Source: Tenacibaculum aiptasiae (GTDB lineage Bacteria; Bacteroidota; Bacteroidia; Flavobacteriales; Flavobacteriaceae). Taken from it: 64,000 bases of DNA. Shown piece after piece: positions 62,763 to 64,000 of this stretch. The stretch lies in contig NZ_WAAU01000030.1 in NCBI RefSeq assembly GCF_008806755.1, positions 35,702 through 99,701 of the forward strand, read 5' to 3'. The stretch's first letter is position 1. Every line of letters begins with the position of its first letter. The notes beneath the pieces were generated by a model that ran no database searches, was not told the origin of the DNA, and saw only the letters and a program-made list of their open reading frames with translations. The translations under genes and the position numbers were made by a program.

Positions 62763-64000
62763 CTACGATAGTTTTAAATAAACTGTTCTTCCTTTTGACA
62801 CTTTTATTCCTTTTTGTATCGACTGCTCTTTTACTTTACCCATTCCAGAAAACTTAACTTTAAGCCCCATATTTTCAAGTAACGCTATAGCATCCATACC
62901 ACTCATACCCACAACCTTAGGCATGATTGTTTTATATTTTCTTAATTTCTGATAATACACCTGATATTCCTTATCAAGATTCAAGTTTGACATTTGATCA
63001 GACACTCTTTGATTATTAACAGGTGTTGTTGTATATATTTTTTGAGCAATCTCCTTAAAAACTGGAGCAGCCACTGTAGCTCCATAATACCCTTTTTCCT
63101 TTTTTGGACTATGCACAACCACTATACATGAATACTTAGGATTCTTTGCTGGAAAAAAACCTGCAAAAGACGCTACATATTTCTTATTCGAATAATGTCC
63201 ATATACCGTTTTACCGTTTTTATCTTTATGCTTAGGAATCCATTTTTTTGCAGTCCCTGTTTTTCCTGCCATTGAAAAATTAGAAGAATACACATTTTTT
63301 GCAGTCCCTTTTTTCACCACATTCTCCATCACTTTTCTAACCTTATTCAAAGTTGTTTGCGACGCTATCCTCTCCTTTACAACCTCAGTTTCAAATCTTT
63401 CTTCCACCTTTCCTCCAACTCTTAATTCTTTTACAAAAAACGGTTTCACCATTTTACCATCATTTGCTACCGCATTATAAAAAGCTAGTGTTTGCAAAGG
63501 TGTTAAAGACACTCCATAACCCCAAGCCATCCACTCTAATGATATTGGACTCCATCTTTTTTCTGACGGATTTGGAATATACGGTTTTCCTTCTCCTAAA
63601 ATTTTAACTCCCGTCATTTGATCTAATCCAAACGACTTAATTTTCTTGATAAATTTCTTAGGATTTCTATCATAATGCTTTTGAATTGTTTTTACAATCC
63701 CAACATTTGATGACACTTCAAATACACGCGCTAAAGAAACCCTTCCAAAACCTCCTCTTTTACTATCCTCTACCTTTCTATTATTTATAAAAATCTTTCC
63801 TTTTTCACAATCCACAACATTAGATGTATCCGCTAACTTATCTTCAAGAACCGCCATTAAACTCGCTAACTTGAATGTTGAACCTGGCTCATGACTCTCC
63901 CACACAGCATAGTTTCTTTTTTCGTAATATCTACCTTTCGATGTTCTTCCTAAGTTAGAAATTGCTTTTATCTCACCTGTTTCAACCTCCATAACCACAG
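62763..64000 (-). CDS. ftsI: Septal penicillin-binding protein FtsI (5' part outside window)
   Basis: The 412 codons present are the C-terminal two thirds of a class B PBP; the frame continues past the window end, so the N-terminal anchor and pedestal are missing. SxxK is in HEPGSTFKLASL, SSN in EVSSNVGIV, and KTGTAKK is present. The last 60 residues are one PASTA domain (PKVVGMSGMDAIALLENMGLKV), common in Bacteroidota FtsI. It cross-links septal peptidoglycan with FtsW. Confidence 0.94.
   Translation of the reverse strand, partial: VVMEVETGEIKAISNLGRTSKGRYYEKRNYAVWESHEPGSTFKLASLMAVLEDKLADTSNVVDCEKGKIFINNRKVEDSKRGGFGRVSLARVFEVSSNVGIVKTIQKHYDRNPKKFIKKIKSFGLDQMTGVKILGEGKPYIPNPSEKRWSPISLEWMAWGYGVSLTPLQTLAFYNAVANDGKMVKPFFVKELRVGGKVEERFETEVVKERIASQTTLNKVRKVMENVVKKGTAKNVYSSNFSMAGKTGTAKKWIPKHKDKNGKTVYGHYSNKKYVASFAGFFPAKNPKYSCIVVVHSPKKEKGYYGATVAAPVFKEIAQKIYTTTPVNNQRVSDQMSNLNLDKEYQVYYQKLRKYKTIMPKVVGMSGMDAIALLENMGLKVKFSGMGKVKEQSIQKGIKVSKGRTVYLKLS

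Noticed and set aside
1-64000. Search by eye for insertion sequences, prophage, toxin-antitoxin and defence genes
   Set aside because: No transposase, integrase, phage structural gene or restriction or defence gene was recognised; the YwqK-like protein at 21674 has no toxin partner.

Overview
The window comes from a low-GC (about one third G+C) member of the Bacteroidota, most likely a marine Flavobacteriaceae; Tenacibaculum/Polaribacter-like is my guess, not demonstrated. Supporting signs are the TTG/TTTG-N19-20-TAnnTTTG promoters typical of Bacteroidota, a short primary sigma factor, a mevalonate isoprenoid pathway, paired POT peptide transporters beside a DPP-IV-like peptidase, PorT of the type IX secretion system, a GEVED-domain surface lipoprotein and an archaeal-type prolyl-tRNA synthetase. 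No insertion sequence, prophage, rRNA or CRISPR array was seen; this is mostly core chromosome.

Layout. 1-4.5 kb: a truncated giant surface lipoprotein (minus strand) behind a tandem LytTR-type operator. 4.7-12.5 kb: ComEC, a periplasmic thioredoxin-like protein, and a peptidase plus two-transporter operon for peptide use. 12.7-24.1 kb: mevalonate genes (HMG-CoA reductase, GYDIA kinase, diphosphomevalonate decarboxylase, mevalonate kinase, a UbiA prenyltransferase), split by a block of small genes and a LytS/LytTR two-component pair. 24.1-28.1 kb: an RsuA-like pseudouridine synthase and a metal-uptake-like trio (HYC_CC_PP protein, TonB receptor, HMA protein). 28.2-36.2 kb: a GAF protein, a 41-aa ORF, purH, then the rod-shape operon mreB-mreC-mreD-mrdA-rodA. 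36.4-41.6 kb: rpsT, two tandem tRNA-Glu genes, proS, an Arg/Ser-rich lipoprotein and a FadL-like porin. 41.7-44.1 kb: nfu, menG/ubiE, porT. 44.1-46.2 kb: an ECF sigma/small protein/MscS operon followed by two hairpin-terminator RNA candidates. 46.3-51.0 kb: rpoD, rpe, a double-glycine-leader mini-peptide, a CBS protein, a Crp/Fnr regulator, an MtfA-like peptidase, tRNA-Arg and a YqeY protein. 51.1-64 kb: the division/cell-wall cluster ftsI-murE-mraY-murD-ftsW-murG-murC-ftsQ-ftsA-ftsZ on the minus strand, with ftsI cut by the window end.

The most unusual system is at 44.17-46.19 kb. The same promoter-like motif, GTGACTT-N13-GTGTCT (equivalent to GTGACTT-N15-GTCT(A/T)A, the geometry of sigma-E-type ECF promoters), occurs three times on the minus strand: before the ECF sigma gene, before a compact hairpin+terminator unit, and before a third short stretch that runs into the porT terminator. 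The simplest reading is an autoregulated ECF envelope or osmotic stress regulon that makes a mechanosensitive channel and one or more small RNAs. A second item easily missed is a 51-aa double-glycine-leader peptide at 48.1-48.25 kb with its own promoter.

Start codons were moved from the longest open frame wherever the upstream extension lies in a promoter or precedes a signal peptide. TTG starts are supported for several genes and rejected where the TTG is simply the end of a TAnnTTTG promoter box.
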